Source: Whitmania pigra (taxonomy: Eukaryota; Annelida; Clitellata; Hirudinida; Haemopidae). From it: DNA of 64,000 bases. The translations under genes were made by a program, and so were the position numbers. Every line of letters starts with the position of its first letter. Positions within the stretch are counted from its first letter, which is position 1. The notes below the pieces were generated by a model. That model was not told where the DNA came from, did no database searches, and saw only the letters and a list, made by a program, of their open reading frames with translations. This document shows, one piece after another, positions 1 to 11,400 of this stretch. Location: contig JAJTWR010000254.1 in the NCBI GenBank assembly GCA_021613335.1, positions 1,005,501 to 1,069,500 on the forward strand, written 5' to 3'.

Positions 1-480
1 CACACGTACTACCTCACCCTCATTCAATTTCGGAAGTGATTTCGATTTTCTATCATAATACATCTTCTGCTTATTCTGTCTAATCAGCAGATTCATCTGA
101 GCATTTGCAAATTTTTCTCAAATACTGGAAGCTTAGTTCTTAACGATCGACTCATGAACAATTGAGCAGGACTAACATCCAAACCTGTCAAAGGAGCATT
201 TCTATACTGAAGCAAGGCTGTGTATGGATCTGTATGGCTATCTCTTGCTTTTCTCAATAAATTTTTAACAGTCTGTATCATACGTTCCACTTGACCATTA
301 GATTAGGGATGGAAAGTTCCATTTCCTTTGCAAAAACCTAAAATTGTATACTTGAAAATGGCATGTTATCTGAGACCATTTCTTCAGGAATTCCGTGTCT
401 AGAAAATTTGAGTATATACATGTCAAAGTTTATACCAAACTTCTCAATGATAACTGATCCTCTGAGCAAGTGCATCCACT
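1..480 (-). pseudogene. Gypsy-type integrase fragment (decayed)
   Basis: On the minus strand this reads as the second half of a Gypsy-family retrotransposon integrase. From 480 downward the order is the end of the catalytic core (HGIPEEMVSDN at about 400-375), the SNGQVERMIQTVKNLL helix (about 310-255), a stretch with ALLQYRNAPL and GLDVSPAQLFMSR, and a C-terminal part with KMYYDRKSKSLPKLNEGE. There is a stop just before SNGQVE and a frame change near 92, so it is dead. It runs off the left edge of the window. It belongs to a different Gypsy subfamily from the element at 770-4185; together with 500-755 it may be one deleted element. Confidence 0.8.
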
Positions 481-499
481 CTGCAAATTAGATCTAATC

Positions 500-755
500 T
501 GCAACAAGAAGGCAAACTAATAATCGTTGACGTAAGATGTTACACTATAAAAAATAAAAACATGGTCAGCAGTTTCTTTTCCGACTGGGCGAACCTTGTT
601 GTTCCCGAACGCTGACAAAATTGTTGTTGTCTTCTGAAACCTTGTCTTCTCAGGAAGCTGCTCGAATGTTGACCTGCACATCACGTTGGCCTCAGCACCG
701 GTGTCCAGTTTGCAACTGATTGCTTTTCCACCCACCCACGTTTTGGTATCACGCT
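500..755 (-). pseudogene. Gypsy-type aspartic protease fragment
   Basis: The minus strand encodes a retropepsin start: GGKAISCKLDTGAEANVM carries the D-T-G-A catalytic triad, followed by STFEQLPEK and a few dozen more residues, then a stop at 517. Only the first part of a protease is present and no reverse transcriptase follows. It abuts the truncated integrase of the Gypsy element to its right near 755-770, so two different retroelements are joined here. It could be the same degraded element as 1-480 with its RT region deleted. Confidence 0.75.
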
Positions 756-769
756 GGCTGCTGCGGTTG

Positions 770-1222
770 ACTGCGGTTGGGTCATTTGTAGTGGTTCACG
801 ATGCGGGGTTGCGACGGCGATTTGGCAGGCAATGCATGCTTTGACGCGTTCTTCCACCAAACGGTCGATCCCAGGAAACCAGACTTTTTCCCTAATCAAA
901 GCTTTGGTTTTGACAACGCCTTGATGTCCTTGATGTGCGAGATTGACTGCACGTTCCCTCAGTGACTCTGGAATAACTATGCGGCTATTGCGTAGTAGTA
1001 TATTGTCTCCACTGACACACAGTTCAGCATGCATTCTAGCGAACGTATCAAACTCGTTAGTGTTTACGTTAGCGATGTGTGACCAATCGTTTGTACGGAT
1101 CGCATCGATGACAGCGAGCAGTGTCTTGTCTTTGACGGTCGCAGTGGCAATTTCAATGCGAGTCATAGCTTTCGGTACTGCATGACCCACGAGGTAGTTG
1201 ACGTACTCTTCGCGATTTGTTC
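770..1222 (-). pseudogene. Gypsy integrase zinc-binding region, frameshifted and truncated
   Basis: The continuation of the element's pol in a second frame. It carries the linker (TRIEIATATVKDKTLLAVID) and the HHCC integrase zinc-binding domain: HQGHQGVVKTKALI, then VKACIACQ. It is out of frame with gag-pol by a single missing base near 1215. After the HREPLQMTQ segment, most of the catalytic core is deleted, leaving only the AAASVIPK piece. A short TTGACTG-like match at the deletion edge suggests a microhomology-mediated deletion. Confidence 0.82.
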
Positions 1223-3925
1223 TTCACGACTCGATCGGTCACTTGACAAAGTTGGATGTCGTGATAGATAGTCGGCTGGGTTGTCATGACCTGGTCTGTA
1301 GATGATGGTTGTCTCATATGGTTGAAGGCGTAGTGCCCAACGCTCGATGCGTGCTGGCGGCTTGCATTTTGGATTGTTGTACAGACTGACTAATGGCTTG
1401 TGATCAGTATGAATGGTCACTGGCTTGCCATGGATGTATATATGAAAATGTTCACAAGACCAAACGACTGCGAGTGCTTCTCGTTCTGTCTGTGAGTATC
1501 GTTGTTCGACATCAGTCAACGATCTACTGGCGTAAGCGATGATATGTTCTTCGTTGTTATTTCCACGTTGAATCAAGATGGCGCCGAGTCCGACTGGACT
1601 AGCATCAGTGTGTATTTCTGTTTGCTTGTCAGAGTCAAAATACGACATTACTGGAGCATTGCATAGTTTCTGTTTGAGTTGTGCGAGTGCAGATTCTTGC
1701 TCATTGGTCCACTGCCATGGTGTGTCCTGTCGTGTTAGTCTACGTAGTGGCTCGGAAACTGTAGCATAGTTTGGTATGAAACGAGCACAATAATTAGTCA
1801 TCCCGAGTAGACTGCGGACTTCAGATGCATTGGTTGGCATGTTCATGTTAACAATTGACTGAATCTTCTTCGGGTCTGCCATGATGCCACGTTCAGTGAA
1901 TACGTTACCAAAGAATTCGAGAGTGCGCTTCGCATAGACGCATTTCTGCTTGTTAAGAGTTAGCCCTTTTTCTCTCAGACGTTGAAACACGGCACGCAGA
2001 TTGTTGAACATCTCCTGCTCGGTTCTACCGTACACAAGAATGTCGTCACTAATGTTTATTGCGCCCGTTAATCCACTGAGTGTCTCACGGATTGCATTCT
2101 GGAAAATCTCTGCAGCGCATGAAATACCGAAATTGAGACGTTTGTATCGACGCAGACCAACATGCGTGGAGAATGTTGTAATGTAACGTGATTCAGGTGC
2201 AAGTTCAAGTTGATTATATCCCTGATTTAAATCCAATTTTGAGAAAACTGTTGCACCATTTAGATCACTGATCAGTTCATTTATAGTAGGCGTAATGTGT
2301 CTTTCACGTTTGATTGCTGTGTTAGCTTGGCGCATATCTACACATACACGTTTTTGGCCAGTTTCACTCTTAGGCTTGGGTACGACGACGACTGGACTCA
2401 CCCACGGAGTAGCTCCTTCTGTCATTTCGATGATGTCGAGCTCTTCGTCATGCTTGAGTTGATCTTCTAACTGTTGACGAACATGGAATGGCACCCGACG
2501 ATGAGGCTGCGCGACTGGTTGTACGGCGTTGTCGATGTGTAGTTTGACTTGGAAGTCCTTCAGCTTACCGACACCACGAAATAAATCAGCATATTCTGTG
2601 ACGAGTTCATTGACGATCTGATCGGTGGATGTCGTACATTCACCAATCGGTTTCACGACGTGCAGTAGGTGTAGTGCTTGAGATACCTCCCAGCTTAGGA
2701 GAGAACCTTCCTTGCTATCAATGACGTAGAACAGTGTGTCTGACTTTCTGTCTTTATATCTAACCACAGCACGAAAAGTCCCTAGCACCTTGAGAGGGCT
2801 TTGCGAACAGTATGCAAATATTTGTTTGTAGTTGCTGTGCAGCTGAGGTACAGGTTTAATTTTAGAAAAATCGAGTTGGCTCATGATGCTTACACTTGCT
2901 CCTGAGTCTGCGATGACATCGATTGTAGTGTTGTTTACATTTACTAAGAAGTGTGGTAGATTTCTTTTGGTGTCCAATCGATTTGAATGAACGCTCAGTG
3001 CATACACATAACGACTCTGCTCAGATGAATGTTCACTGTTGTCAGATGAACTTCTGTTGCTGTCGGCATTGACACGGCGAACACGATGGTATTTGCCATG
3101 ACGGGTTTTCGGCAGTCGGCTTTGCGGTCTATCATGTGATATGCTGTCGCGATGTCGCTGATGTGGCGGCTGTTGTGATGCACCATCTTTCGATCGACAC
3201 TGTGACGCAAAATGATTTGGCTTCTTGCACGAATTGCAGTACTTGCCATGCGCCGGACACGATGTCTTTCCACCCTCGTGTGGCCATATGCCACCACAGT
3301 TGTGACACTTCATGTCAGCTGTTTTCTTGGAATTGTTGCAAATCTGCTTATTGCGATTCAGACTCAGTTTGTTAACATGCTCATTCTCCATACTCTTTGC
3401 TTGGATATCGGAGAGTTCTAAACTACGACCAACATCTATGAGTTTAGTGAGAGTCATGTCAGGTTCGCATAAGGCTTTACGGCGTAGTGTACTTGATAAA
3501 CAACCTTGGATGATTTGAGATTTTATCTCACGATCAACATTGTCGAAAGAGCATGAGGTTGTCAGTTGTTTCAAACGGGTGTAGTAGGCTGTTAGTGGTT
3601 CATCTGTTTGTTGTTTAGATTGTCGAAACGTGTAGATCTGGTATTCGACGTTTTGCTTTGGTGTGAAAAACTTGTTGAGAGCAGTGACAGCCTTTTCGAA
3701 CGGATCCTCTCCCTCTGCAGCTTCGGCATCTGGAAGAGTATCAAGGATGTCGTTGACTTCCTCACCCGCGTAGTGGAGTAGGAGAGCTCTTTGACGTTTG
3801 CGATCAACAATATTTACGGCCACCATCAGGTTGCGAAAGCGAGAAACCCACTTTGTCCATCGAACTCCTGCTGAGTCGTGTGAATCGACTACAAACGACG
3901 GAAACGTTGGTAGTGCTTCAGCCAT
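1163..3925 (-). CDS. Gypsy gag-pol polyprotein (gag, PR, RT, RNase H)
   Basis: This is a 920-residue open frame with the start at 3925. Residues 1-200 are a retrotransposon gag with a conserved FRQSKQQTDEPL-type helix region. Cys/His clusters follow (MKCHNCGGIWPHE, then YCNSCKKPNHFASQC at about 205-245). The aspartic protease centre is VIADSGASVSIM (about 335). The reverse transcriptase runs from about 480 to 700, with KRVCVDMRQAN, FSKLDLNQGYNQLEL and NISDDILVYG; isoleucine stands where YxDD has tyrosine. RNase H shows IHTDASPVGLGA and HTDHKPL, ending with DNPADYLSRHP. The frame shifts by one base near 1215, so the integrase continues in another frame and no full polyprotein is made. The intact upstream frame suggests a young insertion. 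Confidence 0.9.
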   Translation of the reverse strand: MAEALPTFPSFVVDSHDSAGVRWTKWVSRFRNLMVAVNIVDRKRQRALLLHYAGEEVNDILDTLPDAEAAEGEDPFEKAVTALNKFFTPKQNVEYQIYTFRQSKQQTDEPLTAYYTRLKQLTTSCSFDNVDREIKSQIIQGCLSSTLRRKALCEPDMTLTKLIDVGRSLELSDIQAKSMENEHVNKLSLNRNKQICNNSKKTADMKCHNCGGIWPHEGGKTSCPAHGKYCNSCKKPNHFASQCRSKDGASQQPPHQRHRDSISHDRPQSRLPKTRHGKYHRVRRVNADSNRSSSDNSEHSSEQSRYVYALSVHSNRLDTKRNLPHFLVNVNNTTIDVIADSGASVSIMSQLDFSKIKPVPQLHSNYKQIFAYCSQSPLKVLGTFRAVVRYKDRKSDTLFYVIDSKEGSLLSWEVSQALHLLHVVKPIGECTTSTDQIVNELVTEYADLFRGVGKLKDFQVKLHIDNAVQPVAQPHRRVPFHVRQQLEDQLKHDEELDIIEMTEGATPWVSPVVVVPKPKSETGQKRVCVDMRQANTAIKRERHITPTINELISDLNGATVFSKLDLNQGYNQLELAPESRYITTFSTHVGLRRYKRLNFGISCAAEIFQNAIRETLSGLTGAINISDDILVYGRTEQEMFNNLRAVFQRLREKGLTLNKQKCVYAKRTLEFFGNVFTERGIMADPKKIQSIVNMNMPTNASEVRSLLGMTNYCARFIPNYATVSEPLRRLTRQDTPWQWTNEQESALAQLKQKLCNAPVMSYFDSDKQTEIHTDASPVGLGAILIQRGNNNEEHIIAYASRSLTDVEQRYSQTEREALAVVWSCEHFHIYIHGKPVTIHTDHKPLVSLYNNPKCKPPARIERWALRLQPYETTIIYRPGHDNPADYLSRHPTLSSDRSSREEQIAKSTSTTSWVMQYRKL

Positions 3926-4068
3926 GGATTAGATAATGGTGTTATCGATAGTAGCTTTCGATGACTTCGATAACGCTCGGAGGCCAGACAACAGCGTCTA
4001 TCCGAAATGAACAAACTTTCGATTTTTGTCGATAAAAATTGGTGCAAACTATTTGCGAAGGTCCGTTT

Positions 4069-4086
4069 CGAAATTCTCGTCGCCAA
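4069..4086 (-). other. Candidate primer-binding site
   Basis: Immediately inside the LTR end, the minus strand reads TTGGCGACGAGAATTTCG. A TTGGCGAC-type sequence next to the LTR is common in animal Gypsy elements and is the place where a tRNA primer would pair. The matching tRNA was not identified. Confidence 0.5.
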
Positions 4087-4185
4087 TGTGATGTTCTATC
4101 GTTTTATTTGTTCGTAAAAACCAACAACCGTTCCTTTTTTATTTTCCGCACTTCAACAAAGATCCCCTATCGTTACAACATTACA
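4087..4185 (-). repeat. 5' LTR of Gypsy copy A
   Basis: About 99 bases that, on the minus strand, begin TGTAATG and end ATCACA (TG...CA ends). They match the 137-base LTR at 43691-43827 over most of their length, with two internal stretches missing here. The gag start lies about 160 bases inside. Such a short LTR is unusual but both copies agree at both ends. Confidence 0.72.
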
Positions 4186-4229
4186 ATAGTCAGACTGATG
4201 CAAAACATTGTCGCATCCTCAACCAGGAA

Positions 4230-4470
4230 GAGGGGATTGTCGAGCAACTCTTCAAGATGGGCCCGCAACATACTCCATTCTGGATCTAGCACATGAGGAG
4301 CCAGAAGAATTCTTAAGAGGCCACTACAGGAAACCTGGGAAAGCCGTCGGTCTCCGGTATGAATGATCCACCGAACGACGAGGCCAAACAATTGGCCGAG
4401 AGACGCGGTGTTGTCGGGAGAAATGGGCCGACAGCGAAGTAGCATGAACTGCGGTCCAGACCCTAAGCCT
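4230..4470 (+). repeat. Interspersed repeat shared with 30560-30790
   Basis: A GC-rich segment (for example ccgaacgacgaggccaaaca, and gagacgcggtgttgtcggga) that matches the reverse complement of about 30560-30790. At 30.8 kb the same sequence follows the end of an RLE-type LINE reading frame, so this is most likely the 3' untranslated part of that LINE. Open frames across it are incidental. Confidence 0.6.
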
Positions 4471-5446
4471 TTTACATTTTAATATAACTAATATATTATT
4501 ATTTTAATATATTTTATTACTTATTCCTAATTACTCATCTCTAAGACTAACTAAAGTCCAAATCATCTCAGTTATGCTGCAGACTATAATCAAATAAATA
4601 AATTCGGTGGTCGACCGATTCCATTCGATTCTACTGCTCGATCAACGATTTTTCGACTTTGACCGAGCTCGCGATCTCAACATTGGATGCTAGGCGATGG
4701 AAACGAACAACGTGGAAGCGCAGGAGAGTCGACTCTTCAGTCCAGGAAGTCTCGAGAGAGAATATCGATAAAGGTCTTCATCAACATCGAGACGAGGAAG
4801 CTGAATCTAGTCCTCTTTCAGGGAGTGTTCCACCAGGCATCTGGGGTGCTTAACCTTAGAGGTGCAGTTAGCGGCCATATCTCATCGAAATTAAAGAATA
4901 TTGTCGATGTTGCTGAATCCAGAAAAATTGTGTCTAACTCATGAGGAATGCTTTAAGCAATTGCCCAATATCAACTTAAATTGTCACAGGGTTAGCTTGA
5001 ATGTTCGCTATCTACTATAAGTTACATACACGCTCTAAATAGTTTGGTCCTCGAGCTCTGCTTACAAAATTAAGGATCTTCGATCAAAAATGTTTGAAAA
5101 CCACTGATATCAGGCTCATATTTATTAGGAGATTCACGTGTCAACCCCCACCAATATTAAAGATTTTAATTGTAAATTTTAATGATATATATAACATCCT
5201 AAAATCATCCTTATTGATATTAATATCATTTGATTTTGAAAAATAACAAAATGAACCACCCCCTGAAATCATTTTCTGGCTAAGTGCCTGACTGATACAC
5301 ATAATATAAAAAGCCAATGCAACCACTTCTAAGCACAAATTTCTTATGAAGAGCTTGAGAATATTAAAAATGACTAAATATGCAAATAATCAACACAGAT
5401 AACAGATTTTTCAAATGGAAAAATTTAATTGAGTGGGACAATACAG
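4471..5446. other. Intergenic, mostly unrecognised
   Basis: AT-rich DNA between the LINE tail and the 3' end of SUGT1. About 4600-4870 is GC-richer and could be an old retroelement piece, but no diagnostic motif was found. On the minus strand, an ATTAAA-type variant polyadenylation signal lies at about 5424-5429, just beyond the SUGT1 stop. Confidence 0.4.
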
Positions 5447-8400
5447 TCAACTGCTCCATTTTCTAAACTCCATGCCCTCAGGAGGCTGCATATCCACTTT
5501 TTGTTTTCCAATTTCGTTCCAATTTGTGCTCAGTACTGTTCCTCCAGACTCAGTCTGGCAGAAAACATTTGATATCATAATGAGTAAAAAGTACACAAAA
5601 CTAAAACACTAACATATGACTTCAACATAGCCTTTTTCACATCATCAGAGCCATCTGCATAAATCTGTTGAAACAATCTATTCAGAGCAGCTTCACCTTC
5701 CAGCTCCTCATTTTTTTCCTCTTCCTTAACTTCAGAAACAAGTTTATCCCAATCAGTCTTAAATAAGCTAGATGATTTTTTACCCGCTTCATTTGTGTTA
5801 ACTCCTGTGAGAAAAACAAAACAATCATCCATTAAATTTTTTACTTGTTAACATTCTAAGCCTTCTTTATGTATTCAGGTAGGATGTGAAAGCATTTTGC
5901 TAATTGAAAAGGAAGTTATATGACACAGATTTTGTTGCTAAGCGATGAGCAAATGAACTACGGAGCGATTAAATAAGACATAAAGCTAAATGTCATTTCC
6001 AAAGATCCTAAATTAAACAAACTAAAAATAAAATTTGTAATATGCACGACACCTTAGCAAAATACATGGTGTTTATAAAGTAGTCCTTACGCAACTCCAA
6101 ACTTAAATAACTTTTGAACAAGAGATGATAAATAAATTACTTAAAGTGCATCAAGAAGCTGATTTTATTAAATTAAATTTGAAAATCATATTTGGTCAGT
6201 CACTATTCAAAAGTACATCCCAAAAGAAAACCAAGTGTGAAGACTGCCATAATTTACCACTTTTGACAATTCAAAAAGAGATAAATAGATTAAAAATAAG
6301 AACACAACTAAAAAACCTTAAAAGATAAAAACTGATATTTGTTAATTTTAAATTTAAATTATTTTTTTGAACTGTCAACAGTTGGCATTCTTCACATTCA
6401 CAAAAGAAAATGTAAGCTGTAATTTGATTAGTGCAATGGAGTCCAAATCTTGAAAATAAAATCAATACCTTGAATGTTTGCAATACCACTTTTGTCTAGT
6501 CTTTCCCAATGAACACCTTCAGCTTTTTTCAACTTTACTTCGATCTTCAAGATTAACAACATTTAACGTGGGTATGGAAGTAAAACTACAAAAAACATTA
6601 TGGTACGTTTACAATTGATTTAACTCAAATAGGTTTTATGTTCCATTCTGCAGGACCTAATCCCAAATTCAGCCATTAAATAATCCAACATTTTCAGGAA
6701 ATGTGATGCCTACAGAACTAACAGCTTACAATCTCAATACTTTTTGGAATTCTCAGACTACTAGGCCAATTGGTCACAAGTTAACCAACTCCATCACCAG
6801 TGAAATCAACCTAGTTTTTGCCTGGCTTTAATAATAATAATAATAATAGTTTATTTCTATGGCGCCTTGTGCGTAGCGTCAGAGGCGCCTTGATTCTTCA
6901 AGGAAGAGATGGGTCTTCAGCTGGCGCTTGAAGAGCTCGAGCGTGGGCTGAGACCGGATGATGGGGGGCAGGCTATTCCAGACGGCGGGCGAGGCATGAG
7001 AGAAGCCTCGGTTGACGATGGATGATATGTGGACAGGTTGATGGAGATGAATTATAGAAGATGAGCGGAGGTGATCGGGGATGTGACGGTGGCGAATGAG
7101 ATGATGGAGATAAGGGGGGTTGAATGTGGTTAATGTTCGATAAGTGAGCAGAGATATTTTGTAGATGATGCGAAGATGGATGGGTAGCCAATGCAGTTGT
7201 GTCAGGGCCTCGGAGCTTTCATTTTATTGTTTGGCCTCGTTGTTTGGTTGTTGAAGGTGCAACATGACTGTCGTAGGTTGTTAGACATAATGCTTTCGCT
7301 TTTAAGAAATGACCAATACAAACCCAACACTGTTGAAGACAAGTTTGAAAATGATCTGATCATCAACTTTACTAATGGAAAATTTTGTCTCTGCCTTCTT
7401 GTCTCCTAATAAGTGCATTGTTAAGCAATAGAGAAATATGGACATGTCTCACTTAGAATGGTTTCTTCTCCACTAATGCAGTGGGATGGTCTTCCATAAG
7501 ATATTAATCAAGTGACAGATATCTATGATTCAACCCTACATAGAGAAATTCCTCTACAAACATAGGCATCCATGGTTTGAAGCTGAACGCATGCATGAAA
7601 GGCACCTCATCAAATTCTAATGGAGAAAAGTGGCCAGAAAAGGCACCAGAGCTGCTACACTACAACAAATACCAAAAACACTACCAAGCAAATAGTAGAG
7701 GTACAGCATCCTGCTAGATATCCTCATGAAAAGCTGTGCAGTCGACACACTGTGCACCAATGCCAAAATCTGTGCCTTACTCTCCATCTTCTGACCTGGA
7801 TACTCCTCTATCTCAAACATCTGCTTAAAAAACTCCACTCATCTCATATCACCATAACTCCACAAGACTCAGTTTTGCATCTCATATGCACATCACAAAT
7901 TTTATGGAAAATGCTGTCCTGTGTCTGACATCAGGGGCTTAGGTATGATTTTATACAAATGCCACATGCAAGTGACAGGTTGTTCCTAGTCTGAAGAACC
8001 AGATCATGTAATGATCTTCCCATAAAAGTTTGTCTAATGCTGACAACAGAACTTTTTATAACTGGGTTTAAAACTACAGTTTCAGTCAATCACTTTGAAT
8101 TAATTTGATTTGTAACATTTTTTGCAATCTCTTACCTTATTATTTTAATAAACTCAATCTGTATTTTGAATTGCTCGCTTGCTACTGTTACAGAGCCTAG
8201 TCATCCTTTTTGGGATAATTTGTTCACTCAAAAAATGGGCTATGTAAAAGTAAATATGAATCAGAGATGTCTGCCCATGGTGGCAATAGAATGCAGTCTT
8301 ATCCAATTATTCAACCATAAATTAAGCTACTAACTAAATGTTAAATCTAACTTTTACTGAATTGCATCATTAAGTAGTTGAAAAATTAAAGTTACCCTAG

Positions 8401-11400
8401 TTGGAAGGAACTTTAATTTGCTCTCCTCTGGTATAATATCATGATACGTATGAATTTTCAAATTAAACTGTAATCCATTTTTGGGTTTTATCATTAACTC
8501 AAGCTAAATAAAAAATTCAATACTTTAACTAAGCATCCATATTAAGAAAATAAAAGAAAAAACTAACAAGTTTGTCAGTTATTTCACAAATAACATCATC
8601 AGGATGGACATCCCGGACCAGTACAGTCACCACGACTTCAGACCCACTTTGGTACCAATCGTATCTTTAAAAAAATTGAAAATAAGACCAAAGATTTAGA
8701 TGCCTTATATTATGGTACCGAGCTAAAAACACACTTTGGCTGGTTGAATGAATATGAGCTCTCAGTACATTTTGAAAGCCACTGAATAATCTTCTTATCA
8801 TCAGCTAAGTGAAAACAGTAATTGTATTTTAGTAGTAATGTGTAGTTTCATGAATACTAAATATGTAATATAATGTACCTTTAAACTTTAAGGCTTCTTG
8901 AAATGATTCTTGAGCATCTAAGACTTTCCCCAAATTAAATAAAGCAATTCTAAAAATTCAAATAACATTTGCTTCACATAAATAGAAAACTATTAACTTA
9001 GAAAGTTCCTGCAGAAGATGTTGCCCTCTTCATTTGATAATGTCATATGCTCATCAGAAATTCATTCCTATGAACTGCATAATCTCAAAAGCTTTTTTGA
9101 AAAATATAAGGTAGATATATGAGATGGTATCTTCAAAAATTGCATATATCTATATATTTTTATCAAGACATGCTCTATTAAAGACAATGGTCCATTTCTT
9201 GCAGCAACTACTGTAATGTTTATAACTCTTGTAACGGAGCCACACCAAAGTGAAAATCCTTAATCACTCATCACAAGTAAATAAGAAATGGCAAACGAGG
9301 AAGTCACTCTTTGTGCTCCAGCATACCTAGTGGTAATTGGAACTACAGAGTAAATCATTTTTTTGCTATACTAGTCATGGCGACTACCTATTACTAATAG
9401 TCATCACTGCCTATTAGTTATAGAAACTCATGCGAGCGGCTAGAATTTGAACTTCTAATTGTGCCTGTAAATGAGGTATTAGCTCTTTTTGCTCTGGAGA
9501 ACCCAGTGGTAACATTCTGAATTGGAGCTAGAGAGTAGCAATATATCAGACAATGCCAAAGCTTGAAGAGAACAAAATGGATTTATAGCAATTGTAAGAA
9601 ATTGCTAAAAAAAACAGTTGAATCAAGAAGAGCAACTAATTCACAAAGTACGATGCTTAAAGCATTAAATTTCAATTATTCAACAAAAATGGATTTACTG
9701 CAACAAACATGGTTGCCAATGGCAAAGTAACCAAGAACTGTGGGCACTGTAATGTCTTGAAGTGAGAAATCAAGGACTAGGTTACAAAATCATTAAGCTT
9801 CCTAAACTGATTGGAGTGGATTGGAGCTAGTTCATATCTCAGCTGTTCATTAGTTCTAAATTTAGGGGACCCTTAAACTAATGGTGCAGTGCTAATTCAC
9901 AACCTCATGAAAAGTGACTGAAAGGCCAATTTTTCCACTTTTCCTATTAGCCTTTGCTTTCCAGATGATGGTTGGATGCATTCTGGATGTGGACTATGGG
10001 CTGGACCTTGTGCACCACTGAGATAAACAATTAGTAAGATCTTTTGCCTCCATCACCTTAGGACACTTTTATTTAGAAATTCACCCATATCAAGACAACT
10101 TTTCAACCTTTGTCATATCACATTAACTAATTTCAAAATAAAAAGATTAAAATGATTCAATATTGTCCCCATGGTGCAAAATCAAAACAAAAATTATCAT
10201 GACATTTGATGATATCATCAGAATAGGAAAAAGTGCTGTACACATTTCAATTTCAAAATTTTAATTGTGGACACCCAGTTGTTGCTAGAGTTCGGCTACA
10301 AATAAATTTTGGAGTGGGACCAAAGATAGACCGAAGATTAAACAATATAAGCACCAGATCTGGCCTCATGCCACTTTCTATCAGCACCTGGGGGTAATGC
10401 CTCATCCCTTCCAGGTTGGCTACGACATGAGTACATAAGGCAACAAGCAGACAACATTGGAAGTTTTTAGCCCGGCTGAGCTCAAGGAGTTTGAGAGAGA
10501 GGTGTCGCAAGCAAGAGGAGCACACGAGTTTGGAGTTTGTATGAGAGTGGGAGTGAGTGAATATGAGAGGTTCTGTTAAAGACTGTTTTAGAGTCTGATT
10601 ATTGTATTTTGTTGTTGGCTTCTTTTGAATTTTTATTGGCGCTTCTTAGATCTGAATGTAATTGCTTTCTGAATATTTTAGTCTTGATTTGCCGTTTTGA
10701 TTTGTTTCTGCACGATAAACGACATATCCTGATACTTAGGAGAAGAACCTTACAATCATATTTTTTATCACAAGGGATGACTGAACAAATTATTAGCATA
10801 TACACAGGTGACTACTTGAAATTTCCATGAACATTTGTAATAATAAATCAAACTCAACTTTTGTAAATAACTCTGTCTACTGAAATCTAATGATACAAAC
10901 AGCCACTATAAACTTATGTTTATATTCTCTTATGGAGACTAGTCATCATCTATCAAATAATCAATTTTATAAAACAAAATCTAAAATCTAAATCTCATAC
11001 TATCTCTAAACACAAATAAGATATAAAATGTGCTTACCCTTTTCTAAGATATGCCACTTGGTTATTTGAATTAAGCTTTATAGCCTGGTTTGCATGATAG
11101 AGAGCTTCTGAAATTATAATATTTTAAAATAACATTATTTGATAACATTAATGAAATGTATGCTTGTAAGACTTTAAAAAACTTCTGACTTTAAAACGAG
11201 CCAACCATAAATTAATATCAAAATTCCCAACAAAAGGAAAATTGTTATAAAGATGTATTTCTCATAATAATAAAAGAATTCACAAAATTGATTAGTGATT
11301 AACAGAATAAATTGTTATAAGTTGCACATAAATATGCAAATTGCATTTTAAAGTGCAAGTTTTACATCAACATCTTGCTTTTTTAAGTCTTTCCTAACGT

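Larger units (their letters stand above)
770..4185 (-). mobile_element. Gypsy LTR retrotransposon, 3'-truncated (copy A)
   Basis: A minus-strand LTR retrotransposon. It starts with a short 5' LTR (4087-4185), has a primer-binding-like stretch just inside it, then gag, protease, reverse transcriptase and RNase H in one long frame (3925-1163), then the integrase zinc-binding domain in a shifted frame. The integrase catalytic core is mostly missing: the text jumps from the HREPLQMTQ region straight to AAASVIPK, compared with the fuller copies at 46130-46450 and 58060-58363. No 3' LTR is present. The order PR-RT-RH-IN identifies Gypsy/Metaviridae; the zinc knuckles and NISDD reverse transcriptase motif resemble Mag-like elements, which is inference. 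Confidence 0.88.

Noticed and set aside
1578..3518. Several plus-strand ORFs of 60-100 residues
   Set aside because: They are shadows of the minus-strand Gypsy gag-pol frame.
5141..5338. 65-residue minus-strand ORF downstream of SUGT1
   Set aside because: No motif and low-complexity AT-rich sequence. Likely chance.
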